From NCBI GenBank assembly GCA_946699065.1, contig CAMPDV010000089.1, positions 434,001-498,000 on the forward strand: a stretch of 64,000 nucleotides of DNA, written 5' to 3'. The DNA is from Loxodes magnus (Eukaryota > Ciliophora > Karyorelictea > Loxodida > Loxodidae). The translations under genes and the position numbers were made by a program. Below, one piece after another: positions 1 through 13,008 of the stretch. The notes under the pieces were generated by a model, which did not search any database, was not told where the DNA came from, and was given only the letters and a program-made list of their open reading frames with translations. Positions within the stretch are counted from its first letter, which is position 1; each line of letters begins with the position of its first letter.

Positions 1-2
1 CT

Positions 3-1448
3 ATAATTGATTAGTTAAAAAAGCCTTAAATTAGTTCGATCAAAATACAGAATATTCAAAGAAGTTAAGTTGATGTCTTCTTTGAGAGCTAAATTAACTC
101 TTATGTCTATTTTATGGTGTCTGCATAGTATAGCAATTCAATAGCAAGTGATGATTTGCAATTTATAGTAGATAATTAGATTTAGGAAGAAGAAACTTTT
201 TGGAATGAAACCAAAGCAAATGAGACAAAATAAGTATTTGAAAATGAGTATCCAAAGCTTCCTTAAGCTTTATACTTATATGGTCAAAAAAATTAAATAT
301 ACAAGCATTTAAAATGCTTAAGCAACTAGTGGTTTACCATTAAGAATCTGCAAGCCTTCACTTCTTACAAAATCCTTGCTTATTAACTAAACACCTGAAT
401 AAATTCCACTTACACAGATTATTCAAAATGGTCAAACTTAACTACTATGAAGTTTAAAACTCTATAAAGAAAGAATTCATCAATATTAAACATTTACGAC
501 AGTAGAAAATAGAACAAGCTAATCGATATCGAAAATTTACAAAAAGGAATTAGCTTTGCTTTTGGAATTCCAGATAGTTAGATTATCTACTTGAACAATA
601 TTGGATTTGAACTGTATTAGAAAAATGCCTCTATTGATTAAAAAGAACTAACTACCAATGCTAATCTAACTTAAACATATCTAAGCATTAAAAATAACCC
701 CTTGATAACTTAATTCAGTGATTCACATATTTATTAGTTTCTAATATGCGATGATGCAAATTATGATGGAAAATCACCTTAAGAACTGCTTTCAAGAAAT
801 AGAACTGAGTTCTTTAAGGCATATTTCAGTAAAGTTTACGGATATATCAATTTAACTTACTCTTCCTATATGTATACTCCTAACTCAATTGAAGTTCAGC
901 TGTTTGGATTCCCTTAAACTTTAATCTTACAAGATAAAGCAGATAACGAAAAAACTGCCATTGATAGCTATAGATAAAGCTTATATACCTAATTTTACTA
1001 AAAGTACTAAAAATTGCTAAGTTAAAACTGGGGCAAAGTAAATTCTCCTATTTTGTTTTGGGTTGATAAACCTTAGTAAGTTATAGGAGTATTTGAAAGG
1101 GATATCAAATTATGGTATAACTAAACACATAAAAATTATACGTTCAAATTTTCATGTAGTATTGACTCAATTGTATACAGCACTTTGAGTAAAGAATTAT
1201 CTGACCAAGGCATTCAAGTCTAATAAGTAAAGACTAGTGTAAATGGATACAATAAAATAGTAGAATAGTATTACATCGATTATTGCTATTAAGATAAATC
1301 TCACTATGTTGAGTTTATCGTAGATGCTAGTTTTAGCTATGAAATTGACATAGTGCTTGGAACTGTCATGGATCCTTGGGGAGATATAGATGCCAGCGAA
1401 GTGTTTGTCTTTAAAATTCATAGAACATTTAGAGATGAGCAGCCTTGA
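3..1448 (+). CDS. Secreted, heavily N-glycosylated protein with an FN3-like segment (3' part only)
   Basis: Open from the left edge to a TGA at 1446-1448 (482 codons) once TAA/TAG are read as Gln and one TGA as Trp (LNTWINSTY). No initiator is visible, so the 5' end lies outside the window. Roughly the first 150 residues have the look of a fibronectin type III sandwich (WFTIKNLQAFTSYKILAY, then SKWSNLTTMKFKTL), a pattern common in secreted ciliate proteins. At least seven N-x-S/T sequons (for example NSTY, NLTT, NLTY, NQTH) argue for passage through the secretory pathway. No transmembrane segment or catalytic motif is visible in the part present. The C-terminus is short and charged (FKIHRTFRDEQP). 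The frame and stop are secure; the function is unknown and the FN3 assignment is tentative. Confidence 0.75.
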
Positions 1449-3209
1449 TTTTTATCTAACTATTTTAATATAAAATTCCTTTATTCAAACTAACTTAAAT
1501 TTCATTTATTGCTTAAAGCATATTTCTAAATAAGAATATTACTTATCAATCTATATGCTTATCAAAGCTTAAATATTTGAAAAAAGCAAAAACATTATTG
1601 ATTTCTTGCTCTTTCTATTTATTTCTAAAGGTTAATAGAGCTAAATACCAAAATATTAGATAAATGATATGCTATAAAGAATAATACTTTAATTTTCTTA
1701 GTTTTAGAGATCACGCTTAATATAAATATACGAATTTAAGTTATTTAAGCCTGTTTAAGATATTAATATATAAACTAATTTAGAAGAAAGCCTCTTTACT
1801 ATTACTTATACTTTGAATATATTAAATATGGTTGTGACTAAACTTTATAATATGTTTGAATCAAATTTCCTTTCTTTCAGTTTTGATAACTTCTATAATC
1901 TTATATTTTATATTAAAATTACTTAATTTAAAACTAGAAAGATAGTTAGTTAGAAATCTAGAACTTATAGATATTAAATTAAAACTATTTAATAGGAAAG
2001 AGATATGATAGTTATAGCCCTTTTATTTTATCTTAAGGTTAGATAATAATATGCCTCTTACTTTTAAATATGCCTTCTTAATCTACTTACCTTTCTTTAT
2101 TAAATCAAAATTGATGTAATTAACTTTAAATTACAGCTTTATATAATGCTTAAGCTAAATTTTTCACTAATAATACTTGAATATAGTAGATTTGGCAATG
2201 ATAGGATTCTATATATAGTAGAATATAAAGCATAAAGATATAAAGGCATTTAAAATAATTTCCTTTATATTTTAGCTTTAAACAGTAAAACAGCTACAAA
2301 TTTATATTACCTTCCATACACTAGGCCATTCCTTCTCTACTTATCCACCGTTTCTTCCTAGTTCATTATTTATACTTTTAGGGAAGAAAAATGATAAAAA
2401 TTTAGGAAAAGATATTTAAGTCTTTATAAATTAAATTTATAATATAAAACCTATGAGATATGATAAAGGACTACTAATAGTCAAAAGAGCATTCAATATA
2501 TCTCTATATATTAGAATAAGAATAGTGCACTAATATATTTAAAATCAAGCTTAGCTTTAACTATGAAGAAGCATTTCTTCAGATACATCAAATGGAATAG
2601 AAATTTCTTCTTATCTATATGGAGTAATTTAACTTATACGAATCTAAAGTTATGTATTATAGAATAGAGTCCTGAATATAAAATTGCTAATGTATTGATA
2701 ATAAAAAAAGGTTAAGAATATTCATTATACCATTGTTATCTAAATACCTAGCTGAAACTGATATTTCCTATTACCTATTCAATTCTTTCTAATTATTGCT
2801 TCAGTTCTTGTTTTTCAAAATACAATGATATTTAAACTCAAGCTGCTCATATTTCTTTTGAGAATAGTAACTTTACATAAATTTTTAGATTAAGAGTAGA
2901 AGTTTCAAGTATCAAGTTAGCGCTAAATGATTTTTTAATTTGTTTAAGAATTTACTATAAAATAGATAACTCTGGCTCTCATAAATTATCTAAAGAAGAA
3001 AATTGAAGATTGTAATCACTAAGCGTACAAAATATAACTGTTCCTATAACTAAGAATTATTGATATTCAATCACTAAGGATTAGTTAAATAAAGTGATAA
3101 TTGAAAATTTGAAAGGATTTAGTTAATCGATTAGAAGTAATAAAGAGCAGCTTTTGTTATATAGTTAAACACTTTTTCTCTTTTAATTTGTTTTTCTTGC
3201 TTATAAAAA
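1449..3209. other. Intergenic spacer
   Basis: AT-rich sequence between two genes on the same strand. I see no motif-bearing reading frame on either strand and no structured RNA. It must contain the promoter of the downstream carboxypeptidase gene, but no specific element can be named. Confidence 0.6.
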
Positions 3210-5948
3210 ATGAACTTTTTAAAACCTTCATCCGCAACTTTCGAACCAAACTGGGCTCAAAAGGAATTTTTCTTCGATTACTTGACGATTTCCTCAAAAT
3301 TCGACTCTGGAAACTGTACGCATGTAGAAAAATATGATGATTCTCATCTAGCAATTTGAGCAGCTCCAGATTGTGCTGAAACAATAGTGGAGAAAAATAA
3401 GAGATCATGATTTCATTTTTCAGTTGAAAGCAATAAGAGTACAACCATATGGTTTACCGTTAAAAATTTGAATGCGCATGGGAAATTATTCAAATAAGGA
3501 ATGAAACCTGTATTTCGTACAGAAAATACTGAATGGAGGAGAATAAAAGATCCCATTTCAGTGGAACAAATAAAAATAACTGATAAGAAACTTTACGAAT
3601 TAACCTATTATTTCACTTTCACAAGCAACAGAAAAGTATGATTTGCACTATGCTATCCATGATCATATGAAGATGCTTAAAAATTTTTGAACTTGCTAGA
3701 AATATAATTTTATTACTCAAGTGATTTGTACTTTTATAGGGAAAATTTAATAAACTCTGTAGAACATAGAAGAGTAGACCTTATTACTATTACATCTATG
3801 GATGGAATTTCTACGAATGAGGATAGAATACCAGGACTTTTCCCTGAGAATAAGGAACGCTGTCATAATTTTGAAGGGAAGTAGTATATTTTTATAAGTG
3901 CAAGAGTACATCCAGGAGAAACTCCAGGTAGTCATATAATGAATGGCATGTTGGAGTTTCTATTAAGTAATGATACAAGAGCTTAGCTTTTGAGAAAGGC
4001 TTTCGTATTTAAGTTAGTTCCTATGATTAATCCAGATGGAGTTTGTCGTGGTTATTACCGGGTAGATACATTTGGAAGAAATTTAAATCGTTTTTATTAA
4101 AGTTGCAACTAGAGTGAGCATCCTTCTATATGAGCAATAGTTAAGTACTTAAATTTCTTGGCAGGGCCTAATTTTTACGCATACTTGGATTTGCATGCAC
4201 ATGCAGGAAAATCAGGAATTTTTGTATATGGTAATTTCTTTGACGATTTTTTGAAGTAAGTTGAATCTTGCGTATTTGCAAAAGCTGTCTCTCTAAACTG
4301 CAAAAATTTTGACTATGAAAACTCAAACTTTACAGAAAAATAAATGACTGTAAAAGATAAAGCAGGCTAATCAAAATAAGGTTGCGGAAGAGTAGCCGCA
4401 TTAAAAATAACAAACTCTCCTTTTTGCTTCACAGTTGAAGCTAATTATCATTCAGGTAAATTTATCAATGAGATACCTCAAATAGCTGGAATAGAAGATA
4501 GATACACCAGTAATACTTCCACTCTATATGCAGGAGGTAAAGCACCAGATTTTTCTCCTGATGTATTGAAAGATTGCGGAAGAGGAATTTTAATATCTTT
4601 ACTAGATACCTAGGAGATAAACCCTTATTCGAGAGTAAGAGCAAGCTAATTCCAAAACATATTTAACATATCAGTTTCAGTTGCTCAACAGTTGTTATAA
4701 ATACCTCCTTATAAATTCTACAACTCTCTCAAAGCAATTTCGGAGGATCACGATGCCCTTATATAATATCTCAAAGATAAATGCAACTCTATGCAAAACT
4801 TAACTATCTAAAGAAATAAAGAAGATAAGCATTAAGTCAGGAATACTGTAACATAAAAGAACTTTAGTAATAATAATTCTACCATCAATACACCTAAGCA
4901 ATCGAATGTTGCTTCACCTGTATCCATGAAATAGCAACAAACTAAGCTAAACATTCTAGCTTAAAGCTTATAGGTAAATAGGGGTTTTGCATTAGACCAA
5001 GTTATTCAAAAGAAGTAAGGAACGTAGAATACTTAAAGTAAGTCATGAAGTAAGCAAGAATTCCGAAACTATCAACAAGATAATAGGACTATTAAATCCA
5101 GCCAAAATAAACGGCCTGAACAAGTTAAGCCTAGCAACAAGAAATCATTACAGTAGATTTAGTAAAAACCTTAGAAACAGTATCGAAAAATGAAAAATGA
5201 GAACAACTTGAAATAGAACTAAAGTAAAGAAAATATTCAAATATAGGTAAAGTAGCCTAGACCACCTGTTGTGTAAATCTCAAAATAAAAGATAAATGAT
5301 GAACATAAGACTCAAACTTAAAGAATGAATAAATCACCTATTCAGTAATCAAGAACTCTTAAGCAATCTAATTTAACCCCAGCAAATAAATAAAAAACGA
5401 TTAAAAGATAGTCTAGTGAATAGAATAATTAATAGACTTAGTAGAAATGTATAAACTACAAGTCTACTAAAAGCTAAAAATCCACTTAACCTTTGTATAG
5501 CGAAAAATAAATAAAGGTAACTAAAACTACGAAATAAAGACCTTCTAGTTAGAAGCAGATTAAACCTTAAACTACTCTAGACAATAAACAAATAAAAAAT
5601 TTAGTTGGTAATAGTTAATAAAATAATGAAGCCAAAAAAGTTAAAAATTTAAGCAATAAGAAAAGTTAAGTTATTGTACATATTAAAAACCCTATGATTG
5701 TATAAAAAACGAAGGCTGTACAATCTTCTAGAGTATCAAATGCATCAGTACTTAACTAAGGACCTTTCACTCGAAAGTCAATAAGCAGTATGAGAAGTTA
5801 GGATATTCTAAGAAATTCAGTAATTGATAAGCATGAGGCAACATTTTTAGAATAGAGACTGTCCAAAACTCCAGGGAAAGTTATTGAATAATTGGAAAGC
5901 GAAAGAAGTTTAGTCTAATCAAGTTCTTATCTAAATTAAGATGAGTGA
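3210..5948 (+). CDS. CCP5: Cytosolic carboxypeptidase, CCP5/AGBL5 type (tubulin deglutamylase)
   Basis: Predicted 912 aa, no intron. An N-terminal beta domain (about residues 1-190) is followed by an M14 zinc carboxypeptidase domain (about 195-500). Zinc ligands are visible: H234-x-x-E237 in VHPGETPGS and H329 in [14 protein letters not shown]. The catalytic Glu is E410 in [10 protein letters not shown]. The block [11 protein letters not shown]...RNLNRFYQ is also family-typical. CCP5 enzymes remove branch-point glutamates from polyglutamylated tubulin of ciliary axonemes and basal bodies. Six TGA codons fall at Trp (AIWAAP, RSWFHF, KVWFAL, YPWSYE, SIWAIV, KSWSKQ). The tail after about residue 520 is long, Gln/Lys/Ser-rich and probably disordered. 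The next in-frame TGA after 5948 lies in AT-rich sequence, so 5946-5948 is taken as the stop. Substrate choice is inferred from the family. Confidence 0.93.
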
Positions 5949-6894
5949 ACTATGATACATTTATTACATTTATTTAAGTAAGCCTTATATATTTCTAAAG
6001 TTACTTAGCCTCATTAAGCTTTATTTATCATTTCACTAAATATCTTACAAGACTTTTATATAAGAGAAATTATAATAGCCTTTAATAATCAAACTAAATT
6101 TAGAACTTTTTCATCTTAATTTAAGTGAGAAAATATAATATACAAGGTCATATTATTTGTAGTCATTCTACTAAAATAGTCAAAAGAGTATGTCTGAAGT
6201 AAGCTAATACTTTGATTGTATATATATTTAATCTGGAAACTAAAAAGAAACTAATATAAGCTTTTCAGTTTATTGCATATGAAAACTAATAATTTTAGAA
6301 ATCTATCAATCTTCATAGACGGAAATAATATCCCTACTTCATCTGCAGTATGCAATTCAATAAGGGACTACGAAATTTGATGCACTTTCTATCTCACTTA
6401 AGTTTCATAAAATAAGTAAATTTAATTATTAATATAAAACAGTTATTAAGTTACCTAGATTTAATTAAGAATCAAACTGTTTGAAGAGAACGTCTAATTA
6501 GTTCTAATATCTTATGCTTTTCTGTCTTATTACAATATAATTTAATTATAACTTAAAATTGAATAGAAAAGGAATAAATTTTAGTAGATTTAACTAATGA
6601 AATGATATCCTTCTTCTATATTATTTAGTTATATATAGCTTGCTTAAATTTTATTATCTTACTTAAACCAAGTCAAGGCTTATTTCTTACTTAATTGGAA
6701 ATAAGTAAACTGTAGATGGAGTTTTGATGAATGCTTCTTTCATTAAAAACTTCAAGCTATTTATCTGAAATATATATTAATTTCTTCATTTTACTGTTTT
6801 TGTTTTTATCTAAACAAAAAAGAAATATATATGAAAGAAGGTAATTAAAAAGGATTTTTTTCCGGATCAATAAGCATAATTTATTAAAGCAGAA
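5949..6894. other. Intergenic spacer between convergent genes
   Basis: This carries the 3' ends of the converging carboxypeptidase and FHA/RING genes. It is plain AT-rich DNA in which I see no gene or stable structured element. Confidence 0.6.
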
Positions 6895-8204
6895 TCAATT
6901 TAGCTGCTATTGCCCTTCTTAGATATCTAAACTTTCACCTTCTTCTAAATCTTATTCCTCTTCCTCATAACTTGAATTAAGTCCCAACTACTCAGGATTA
7001 TGCAAAAGATTATTTGAAAAGCTTTTTCTCTTTTTAGAAGAACTTAATGGAATTCCTGAGTTTATAGGTAGTACATCAAAAGGAAAAGCATTTTCACTAA
7101 CTGTTGATCTCAAGCATGCAGATAAGAAGTTTCATGGTTTACTGATTGAAAAAGAAATAACAGTTCTTCCTACTTATATAGATATCTAAGAATCAAGTGC
7201 GATACATCTATTTACTTATATCAAAGTCCCAAATTTAGAACCGCAATCTTCTAAATAGAACTGCCTAAAATATAGAAAGCATACCCTTTGCTAAATCTTA
7301 TAAGAGCATGTTATCTTGATACACTGATGTCTGAAATTCGTACATCAGTATCATGGCCTCTTCCTAATTTTATTGTGTCTTTCTAGTTGACACTGATTAC
7401 ATGAATGCCTTTAGTACTATTTTTATCTTTGCGCAACGCTTCTAGTATTATATACTAAGAATCTGGCTTCGGAATTTCAATTAGTTCATTTTAATTTCCT
7501 TCTAAGTTTATCACATTTGGAAATTACTTTTTACATAATTCGCAATCCAATGATTTTCAAAAGAAAGAAACTGAGCTTTCTGATTATTTAGTAGTTAGAC
7601 GATTTTTTAACCATAATTGAAGACACTTAAGATGAACATATTTCATTGTTCCAGCACATTTACAAGGAGTTATTAATGGATTATCTTTGGAATATCTACT
7701 TTCAAGGCATATTCTACATGGCAGATTATTCTAACTATTTATATCATTTTCATCTTCTATACTCTTTTCGTTTCCTACTTCTGTTGGAAGTAAAATAGAA
7801 GTCAAAGGTTTAAGAGTACCACTAAGTTTACCATCTTCCGAAGTTTTAAATTCTTTTATTCGAAACTTAACTCTTCCAATCTTTATAACATCTCCCTCTG
7901 CAAGTCTGTAACCCTTATTTCCTTACTATGTTTTTAGTGCCTTTACTACAAGTCAGATTTTTTCATGATTAGGTACATATGATAAGCTGAACGAGCCATT
8001 ATAACTAATTAACTAACCTAAAAACTGAGTGCCTTCTGGAATATCTTTAGTTTCTAAATCTACCAAGCAGATGTCATTCCCATTTCTCATTATTTTACAA
8101 CTTCCAGTAGTTTTAAGAGACTTTTTTTTCACATTACAAGATTCATAATCAAAAAGACCATGTGAGTCTCTAGACCATGTGATAGTCTTTAAAGTAACTT
8201 GCAT
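6895..8204 (-). CDS. FHA - RING-CH - FHA protein, candidate membrane-independent E3 ubiquitin ligase
   Basis: Predicted 429 aa after removal of a 20-nt intron (7265-7284); the spliced length is an exact multiple of three. An N-terminal FHA-like region ends around residue 115 (GDVIKIGRVKFRI). A RING-CH (RINGv, C4HC3) finger starts near C163: CRICLE...TPCKCAGTMKYVHLKCLQLW...CELCK. The second FHA domain is about residues 262-340 (IKLGRGHDTDVRI, SVSRQHALIRF, FYLEDCGSKFGT) and holds the Arg, Ser and His expected for phosphothreonine binding. RING-CH fingers recruit E2 enzymes; FHA domains bind phospho-Thr. The inferred role is phosphorylation-directed ubiquitination. MARCH ligases usually have transmembrane helices, and none is seen here. 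The tail is acidic. The intron interrupts FHA2 between SKG and QFYLED. Confidence 0.9.
7265..7284 (-). other. 20-nt spliceosomal intron
   Basis: Reads GTATG...TTTTAG on the minus strand. Removing it rejoins the conserved FHA strand SKG/QFYLEDCGSKFGT; keeping it shifts the frame. Confidence 0.9.
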
Positions 8205-11200
8205 TAAGTTTAAGATTTTTGAATTAAGAAAGTAAAAAACAAAGATAAATTAGAATAAAATAAGAAAATTAATTATGCTAACTGTATTTCTATCTTATAG
8301 CGCTATGTTACTTCAATTCTTTAACAGCTTTTCCCTATTAAACTAGTTTAGTATTAAATTACTTCATATGACTGCTTATTTTCATACTATCAGTAATCTA
8401 ATGTGCAGTATCTTTTTTCTTATTGATGGAGTTTAGCTATGCTAATCACGGGAAAGTTTATTATAAATAATAGGCAGAAAATATAAAATGCTGGATATGT
8501 CTGAAAACCTTAATTGTGGATATAGTTATTATTAAAGAGAAAAAGGGAAGAACTATTTCAAATTGGCTAGGGTATTAAGAGCTATTATAAGGTTATAAGG
8601 TAAATAATTGGGTAAGTATTCTGAAGATCAGAGCAAGCAATTCTGAATAAGTAAATGAAACAGAATATAGTTATTAAATAGTTATTTAAAGTATTTAGCT
8701 TAGTAAACTCACTAAACCCTTGCTTTATAAAATTAGATTAAATTAGTAAAGCAAGTTAACAAGTATTCTAAGAACATAAACAAGCTATTAAAATACTAAA
8801 TATCAATAGTTTTATTATAATTTCTAGGGTATAATAAAACAGTCTTATTCTTTTTTATACGTAGCAACAGTATAAGTTTGAGTGTGTCAAATAAAGAAAA
8901 ATAATTAAGTAATGAGAATTATATAAACCTTGATTGAAACCTGCCAAATATATATACTTTTAGCAAAAGAAAATATTTAATTTAATGTTCAATAATCAGT
9001 GTAAAGTAAGGTACTTGGAATAAAAGAAGATAGAAGAAAATAGCAGATAATTTTAAATTACAGCCAATAAAGCCTAATCATAATTTTAATTATGCATAGC
9101 AAGAATATTCACATACTAAAATACTACTAAAATAAATAGAGATAGCTGTATTAATTCTAATACTGAGTGAAATTAACTAAGTAACTAATTAGAATGCAAA
9201 TTTCATTTATTTATAGAAACTAATCTTTTCATAATAAGTTAGAGACTTAATATTCATCTCATAGAAAGAGAAAAATAAATATATAAGCTAGCAAGATAAA
9301 CTTAAGTTGAAAAAAGGCTTTAAAGTTCCTATTAAATATCATTATCTCAAGAATTAAAATAAATTGTATAATATTTGTATCTTTTTAAGTTAATGGTAAA
9401 CTCTTAATTTCTAAAACTAAACTAAGAAATGTTAGCTAATAGGGTTAACTAGAATTTAAAGGATGCTTACGTAAAAATTCTAATAAATTAAATTGGTTAA
9501 TCCTATGTCTTAGTTGTATACTCTTGAATGTCGTTACTTAAGTATATTAAATATACATCTCAATAATATAAAAAGCTTATATAGAGAAATAGAAATATTC
9601 AATGATGTAGCAGTGCAAAAGTAATGAGATATGGCTAAGTAACTTTAAAAGTATATTTAAATGATTATATTAATATTTTCTAGGTTAGATTACAACAAAT
9701 CTGCTTAGAAGCATTAAATCTTTGCTTAATCATTTTTACACTAAGTATCAATTTATCTATATTTAAAGTTTAAATCGCTACTTTCTATACTAAAGTTCAT
9801 TAATATTGCTTAAATGTTCTTTAGGTTTTAATATTAATGAGTAATTGTAGGTTTTGATGATTATAGCTTACCTCAAAAATAAAGCTAATATATTTAATTA
9901 GCTATAGAGAATATTAAATAGAGACAGCATGGTTTCTTAAATTATTAATATAATATAGATATTAACTAAAAGCAAAAGAGCCATATGCTTTTAGAGCATT
10001 CATGACAATTATATATCATAATGATAGCATTAATTTTAGAATAATGAAAGGGCTTTTATATTCCTCTTACTTAATAGGATTATTATTTTCATTTAAATTC
10101 ATAGTCTCTTTATAAGCTATTGCCTAAATAACTAGCCAAGCTGCTATTTTCCTCTAATTCTTTTAATATTACAAGCTGATATAGTTTAAATTAGCTAATT
10201 ATAGAAAAAGCTGGGCTTTGTTGATGCTTATTAATCTCTTTTCTAGTAATTTAGACAAATTCTAAGTTACTTACACTTATGTTAAAAACACAAAGGGCTT
10301 TAGATTAAAAGCTTTGATATTAATCTATAAAGTTAAAAGGAATTTAGATACTAATTGAAACTTAAATAAATAAAAGTATTATTGCTTTCCTTAGCAAAAT
10401 TAATAGTTAAACTACTCTTTTTAAGCTAAATTTATATAGGAACATATAGTAGATTTTAAGATTAACTAGTTAACGATCCAATCTGATACAATTAGACTGC
10501 TTATTAAAATATCCATATTTCCTATTATTATCAATTTCAATTAGAGTTTTATATTTTTAAGGGTAGTTGTTATTTAAAGTAAAATTAAGTTACTTTATTT
10601 TAAAAGCTTCAAAGTGAATTCCTAATAGATATCTCTGAACTTTTTAGTATTCCTTTATATGATTTACTAATTTTGAATTATCTTAAGCATTTATGAGGTC
10701 AATAATTACCTTTTTCCTTTATAATTCTCATCAAATATATATCTTCGCTCCTTTAATTTAACTTTAGTATTAATACTTTTATCTTCTGATAAGCTCATCA
10801 ATACTTAATTCAAATTAAAAGCAACAAATTTAAAAGTGAAGCTAAAATTACCAGCTTATATGAATCATAAATAGCTCTCTTACATTAAAGCCTCTCTTCA
10901 AATGAAGCATATGCTTAAAAGTTTATAGGCCTATTAGCATATAATCGCTAAATAAAATACTATTAAGCCATCAATTCCAATTTTAACTATTGCTAAATAA
11001 GATTTCTTCACCAAATTATATTCTAAATGCAAATTGTATTATCCTATAAAACGAATAAATGATTACATATAGACAGATGTATTATGGATAGTAATTATAT
11101 TAAGACTTATTGTTTTTAATTAAGTAGTTTAGCTACTCAAGAGACTAAATTGCTAATAAAATTATATGTTAAAACTTAAACGTTAGTAAATTATATAACT

Positions 11201-11286
11201 TAAGATTAGATAGAGCTTGCTTAAGCTATATCTTTAAGAAAGCACACTCTTCCATTATCCTTCTTAGATAAAGTTATATCTTTTTT
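8205..11286. other. Long intergenic spacer (3.1 kb)
   Basis: The longest gene-free stretch in the window. AT-rich, with recurring short words such as TTAAGC and AGCTTA but no repeat unit I can define, no GC-rich island, no tRNA and no frame with family motifs. Transposon remnants too decayed to recognise by eye cannot be excluded. Confidence 0.55.
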
Positions 11287-13008
11287 TCAATCTCTTAAAT
11301 ATAACATTTGAAATTAAGGCTTTATGGTTCTTATTTATAAAGGATATGGTAGATTTAGATAAGTTGGATAGGAGAGTAGTTTTGTATCTTGATGAAATGG
11401 GCATATAATAGTTGTTTGAAAATAAGGAGATTTAATAATAGCTTAAATAATTGCTTATATGATAGGTAAAATTAAATATCATTCATAAAGTTTAGGATTG
11501 TAATCTTTTCTTGGTTTTTTGCAATAATAGCATTTATCCTAGCAAGCATATGTAGTTTGCTGACATGCATCGCAAGTCCAATACATATAGTATTAGCAAA
11601 ACAACTGTGCTTCTTCATTTAACTAATGACACCATTAACATTAATAGGTTATATAAGAATTTTTCTCATTACAATTTTAGCATTTTCATTTTTTATTTAG
11701 CAAGTGAGGAATTGGTGTTTAGAATTATTCTGCGTATTTTTCTAATTCTTTGTAGTCTTTCATCGTTAAAATATCCTCTTCTTTAGATTCACTATTTACA
11801 TAAATTAGTATTGTTGGATGGAAATTACTTCGTATACACTTTCTAATAACATTCATTCATCCTGAAACTTACTAGACACAATCATCATCATAATATCTCC
11901 AGATATCCTCTTTAGGTTTGATTTTATAGAAGGATATATAATGCAATTCGCAGAAGCAAATCATTCCTCTAAGTACATAGTTAGAATGCATATCCTTATT
12001 AACCTAAGTAAGTTGAAAAATATCTAGAGTGTTTGTTATTAAAGTATATATCTTAAGAATGTCTAATACTTTAGGATTTTTTTTCCACACCATGTTTATG
12101 AGGAAATATTTAGGATATGACATTGGAGTTCTTACTTTGTAGCTTTCTTCAAAAATACATTTTTCGACGATTTGAGAAATTTCAGAGTCGGGACATTTAT
12201 TAGTAATATCTCTCTAGCAAGATCTTCTAATAGTTTCAACTAGTTTATGCATAGCTCTTTAAGATTTAAATTCTTCTTGTCCTTCAGGTAAAGGCAAATT
12301 GTCTACCAGTTCTTAAACATAGACTGTGAATATGTTGTTTCCATAATTATAAGGAATTGGCTCTCCCATAGCTCCGCATTTACATAAAAGATATTCAACA
12401 GACTCAAACCAAAAATATTTATGCTTAAGACACTATTTGGTGCAGGAATCTTCACTTTTTTAGAGTAAATTAACTTGAGAAAACATCTCATGAATATGTT
12501 ATAATATCGAGTTTAAAGCCTCTGAAGCGTCTGCCATTTGCATGTATACAAATTTCTAATCAAAATTATACAATTCTTGCCTTACTTTGTGAACTTTAAT
12601 CGTTTCATCGAATATTATACTTTTCTATTGGTACTCTTTAAACAAATTCTACAAAGAACACGATAAGCAAGAATGGTTTACTAACTATGCACACTGAAGC
12701 TTTAAATTTAGCAAATCTTATCTGAATTCCTTTAGATTTCATAAAATCTAAATAACTGAGTTCAAAAAGCAGTTCAATTAATTAAATTCGTTTTCTAATC
12801 CGACTCCGTGCTCTCCTACCTCCTAAGGCTAAATTTCCTCAATGGAAGGCTTTGGAATTTCTTAAGATTTCTAAAATTCAGAAGGTCTTTGTTCCATTTT
12901 TTAGTTGTTTCAATCTTTGTGCATCGTTATAAGATGTTAAGCATACTGCGTGATTTCCACTTAATTGCCAGGTGCTATACAAAACTTGCATGTTAAATAT
13001 GAGTTCAT
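11287..13008 (-). CDS. Ubiquitin-specific protease, USP53/USP54-like, with RanBP2-type zinc fingers
   Basis: Predicted 573 aa, no intron. An N-terminal C2H2-like finger (CKFC...HLITMH) precedes the USP fold. The Cys box reads GLENEFNQLNCFLNSVIQIL, placing the nucleophile at C80; HSCLSCSLQNLF and MADASEALNSILQHIHE match the USP53/54 branch. The zinc-binding insert carries LLCKCG. The His box is ELHYISFYKI, followed by WRYYDDDCVQQVSGW (the last Trp is TGA). After the catalytic domain come two W-x-C-x2-C...C-x2-C fingers of RanBP2/NZF type (KWKCQNC...CQWC; WTCDAC...CYYC), which often bind ubiquitin. Cys and His boxes are both present, so activity is possible. A TGA at 11287-11289 is taken as the stop; reading it as Trp would extend the frame by about 50 codons (RDWKKDITLSKK...), which I cannot exclude. 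Confidence 0.9.
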
